Assembly: GCA_929200485.1 (NCBI GenBank)
Contig: CAKMZU010000117.1
Span: 1,175-8,310 of the forward strand
Origin: an uncultured Gammaproteobacteria bacterium
GTDB taxonomy: Bacteria > Pseudomonadota > Gammaproteobacteria > Pseudomonadales > DT-91
Reading direction: 5' to 3'
Length of the DNA: 7,136 nt
A program made the position numbers and the translations under genes. Under the pieces are notes generated by a model. The model made no database searches. It worked only from the letters and a program-made list of their open reading frames with translations, and was not told the DNA's origin. Below are positions 5,528 to 7,136 of this stretch, piece by piece (positions within the stretch are counted from its first letter, which is position 1; each line of letters begins with the position of its first letter).

Positions 5528-7136
5528 TCAGTTTATTAATTCATCGTTCTGTACAGGTTGATTAACCATGGCGATGCATTCTGTCTGTATCGCATTGAGT
5601 AGATCTTTTACCTCAATAGGCTTTGCCAGATATTGTTTTGCTCCGGCAGCTAGACATCTAGCACGATCCTGATTCATTGCTTTGGCCGTAATGGCAATGA
5701 TGGGGATATCAGGAAGTTCACGCTCTTTAATTTGCTGGATGACCTGATAGCCATCCATGACAGGCATCATGATGTCCAAAAGAATGATATCAATGCTGTC
5801 ATCGGTAGCGAGTATTTCCAGCGCTCTTTCTCCAGATTTTGCTGTGGTTACCTTCAAGCCTGCCTCTCTCAAAGGAAGCGAAAGAGAATATAGGTTTCGC
5901 TCGTCATCATCTACCAGTAGTAAATGATGTTTTTCAAAGTTGAAGCGTGATATGTCGGCTTTAACATTTTGCTCATATTCCGTCGCCAGCAAGTTTTTGG
6001 CGAGCAGGCAAACTTCCTGGATAGCTTTTGGTGTTTTTAGGAATAAATGATCGGCAAGCTGTTTAACCGCGATTATATCGTCGTTGGATAAATCCTCGGC
6101 AGTGAAAACAATAAGTGGTGTATTGTGGTAGTCATCAATTTGTCGGATAGATGAAAGTAAAGGCAGTCCTTCAATGTCTGGAAGGTTAAAGTCAACGATG
6201 AGGCAGCTATAAAGGTTCTGCTTCATGGCAGCTAACGCGCTTTGCCCATCGGCCTCAATATCTGCTAATACATCATTGGCTGCAAATACCGTTTTCATCG
6301 TTTGGATTAAAACGGGGTTATCTTCAATGATCAGTACTTTTTTAGTAGAAAGGGCTGCCACCTTAGGTTCTTCTTGTGGGAATAAGCGATATTTGGGTTT
6401 TGTTCGTTGTTTAATACTGGCAAATTGTGCGTCAATAGGGATAGTTAAACTGAAAAGGCTACCTTTATTTTCTCCTTCACTATAAAGACCGACTTTTCCG
6501 CGAAGTATTTTGGCTAATGCTCGAGAAATAGAAAGCCCGAGGCCTGTCCCACCATATTTTCTACTTGTGGTTCCGTCTAGTTGCTTAAAGGCTTCAAAAA
6601 CGTCTTTTTGTTTTGCATTGGCAATACCTACGCCCGAGTCTCTCACACATATATGCAGGTTTTTATTGTTTGTTGAGAGATTGGGGATGAGTTTAAAGGT
6701 GATGTAAATCCCACCTGTTTCAGTGAACTTCAATGCGTTTGAGATAAAATTTTGAATGATTTGTTTTAGTCGTAATGAATCGCTGCAGATGAGTGAGGGC
6801 ACATCATCACTGACGGATACCTTATATTCCAATCCTTTGTTTTTAGCTTGAAGCTCAAAGGCGTGGAATAAGTCTTCAGCCAATTGCCGAATATTGAATT
6901 TTTCCCAAACAACATCCATTTTACCTTCTTCAATTTTTGATAAGTCTAAAATATCATTGATAAGTGTCAGTAAGTCACTTCCTGCATTATGAATAACTCG
7001 AGCATGCTGAATTTCTTGAGGATTCAGTGTGCCGTTTCGGTTATTAATCAATGACTCTGAAAGAATGAGTATGCTATTTAACGGCGTTCTCAGTTCATGC
7101 GACATGGTGGATAAAAACTGGGATTTGTATCGTCCA
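5528..7136 (-). CDS. hybrid sensor histidine kinase with two C-terminal receiver domains, partial (N-terminus beyond the window)
   Basis: The frame is open to the right edge, and the ten residues before the ATG at 7105 include the typical KSQFLST, so this Met is internal and the sensor part is missing. Counting from that Met: the H-box is SHELRTPLNS (phospho-accepting His3), the N-box has N119 and N123, the G1 box is DSGVG (156-160), and the G2 box is GGTGLG (185-190). Receiver 1 (about 256-373) has E261/D262, phospho-acceptor D305, T335 and K357; receiver 2 (about 393-512) has D399-D401, D444, T473 and K495. All catalytic residues are present, so both receivers look active. No Hpt domain follows, so the phosphoryl group must go to a separate partner. 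Receiver 1, with FTAEDLS and FLKT, resembles receivers of large HAMP/GAF hybrid kinases. The signal is unknown. Confidence 0.95.
   Translation of the reverse strand, partial: GRYKSQFLSTMSHELRTPLNSILILSESLINNRNGTLNPQEIQHARVIHNAGSDLLTLINDILDLSKIEEGKMDVVWEKFNIRQLAEDLFHAFELQAKNKGLEYKVSVSDDVPSLICSDSLRLKQIIQNFISNALKFTETGGIYITFKLIPNLSTNNKNLHICVRDSGVGIANAKQKDVFEAFKQLDGTTSRKYGGTGLGLSISRALAKILRGKVGLYSEGENKGSLFSLTIPIDAQFASIKQRTKPKYRLFPQEEPKVAALSTKKVLIIEDNPVLIQTMKTVFAANDVLADIEADGQSALAAMKQNLYSCLIVDFNLPDIEGLPLLSSIRQIDDYHNTPLIVFTAEDLSNDDIIAVKQLADHLFLKTPKAIQEVCLLAKNLLATEYEQNVKADISRFNFEKHHLLLVDDDERNLYSLSLPLREAGLKVTTAKSGERALEILATDDSIDIILLDIMMPVMDGYQVIQQIKERELPDIPIIAITAKAMNQDRARCLAAGAKQYLAKPIEVKDLLNAIQTECIAMVNQPVQNDELIN

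Noticed and set aside
6225..6707. Two plus-strand frames (6225-6485 and 6510-6707)
   Set aside because: They are antisense to the receiver and ATPase domains of the histidine kinase, with no independent support.
7103..7105. ATG at 7105 as the true start of the histidine kinase
   Set aside because: The upstream codons to the window edge are in frame and encode the family-typical KSQFLST before MSHELRTP, so the start lies outside the window.
1..7136. tRNA, rRNA, CRISPR array or intact insertion sequence
   Set aside because: No cloverleaf-like segment, regularly spaced repeats, transposase or paired terminal repeats were seen.

Overview
The window looks like a chromosomal segment of an AT-rich gammaproteobacterium, probably marine or Vibrio/Oceanospirillales-like. 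This rests on the AT-rich composition, a group 2 capsule Kdo-transferase pair, and a large hybrid sensor kinase of a type common in such genomes. The genus cannot be fixed from the sequence. Every well-supported gene is on the minus strand, so transcription runs from high to low coordinates.

Right part (about 3850-7136): a probable operon. In transcription order it has a hybrid histidine kinase with two receiver domains (its 5' end lies outside the window), an ABC1/AarF/UbiB-type atypical kinase of 426 residues, and a small acidic protein of 82 residues that starts with GTG. Gaps are 61 and 87 bases. A perfect 8-bp stem-loop overlaps the end of the ABC1 gene, and a short dyad lies in the leader of the small gene.

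Middle part (2759-3849): about 1.1 kb without a convincing gene. It holds a questionable 95-residue reading frame with a TTG start, a terminator-like hairpin on the plus strand, a promoter-like element overlapped by a dyad, a 15-bp direct repeat and several short unrelated reading frames. It reads as a decayed or regulatory spacer between two unrelated transcription units.

Left part (1-2758): kpsC (complete, 665 residues, two glycosyltransferase modules) followed by kpsS, which is cut by the left window edge. kpsS has no ATG; it most likely starts at a TTG, and it is read through clearly conserved KpsS/LipA motifs to the edge of the window. Together KpsS and KpsC build the poly-Kdo linker on phosphatidylglycerol that anchors ABC-transporter-dependent capsules, so a capsule export locus probably continues to the left.

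I do not see a clearly new biological system. The points most worth a second look are the small acidic gene next to the two kinases, the hidden TTG-started kpsS, and the unexplained signals in the 1.1-kb spacer.
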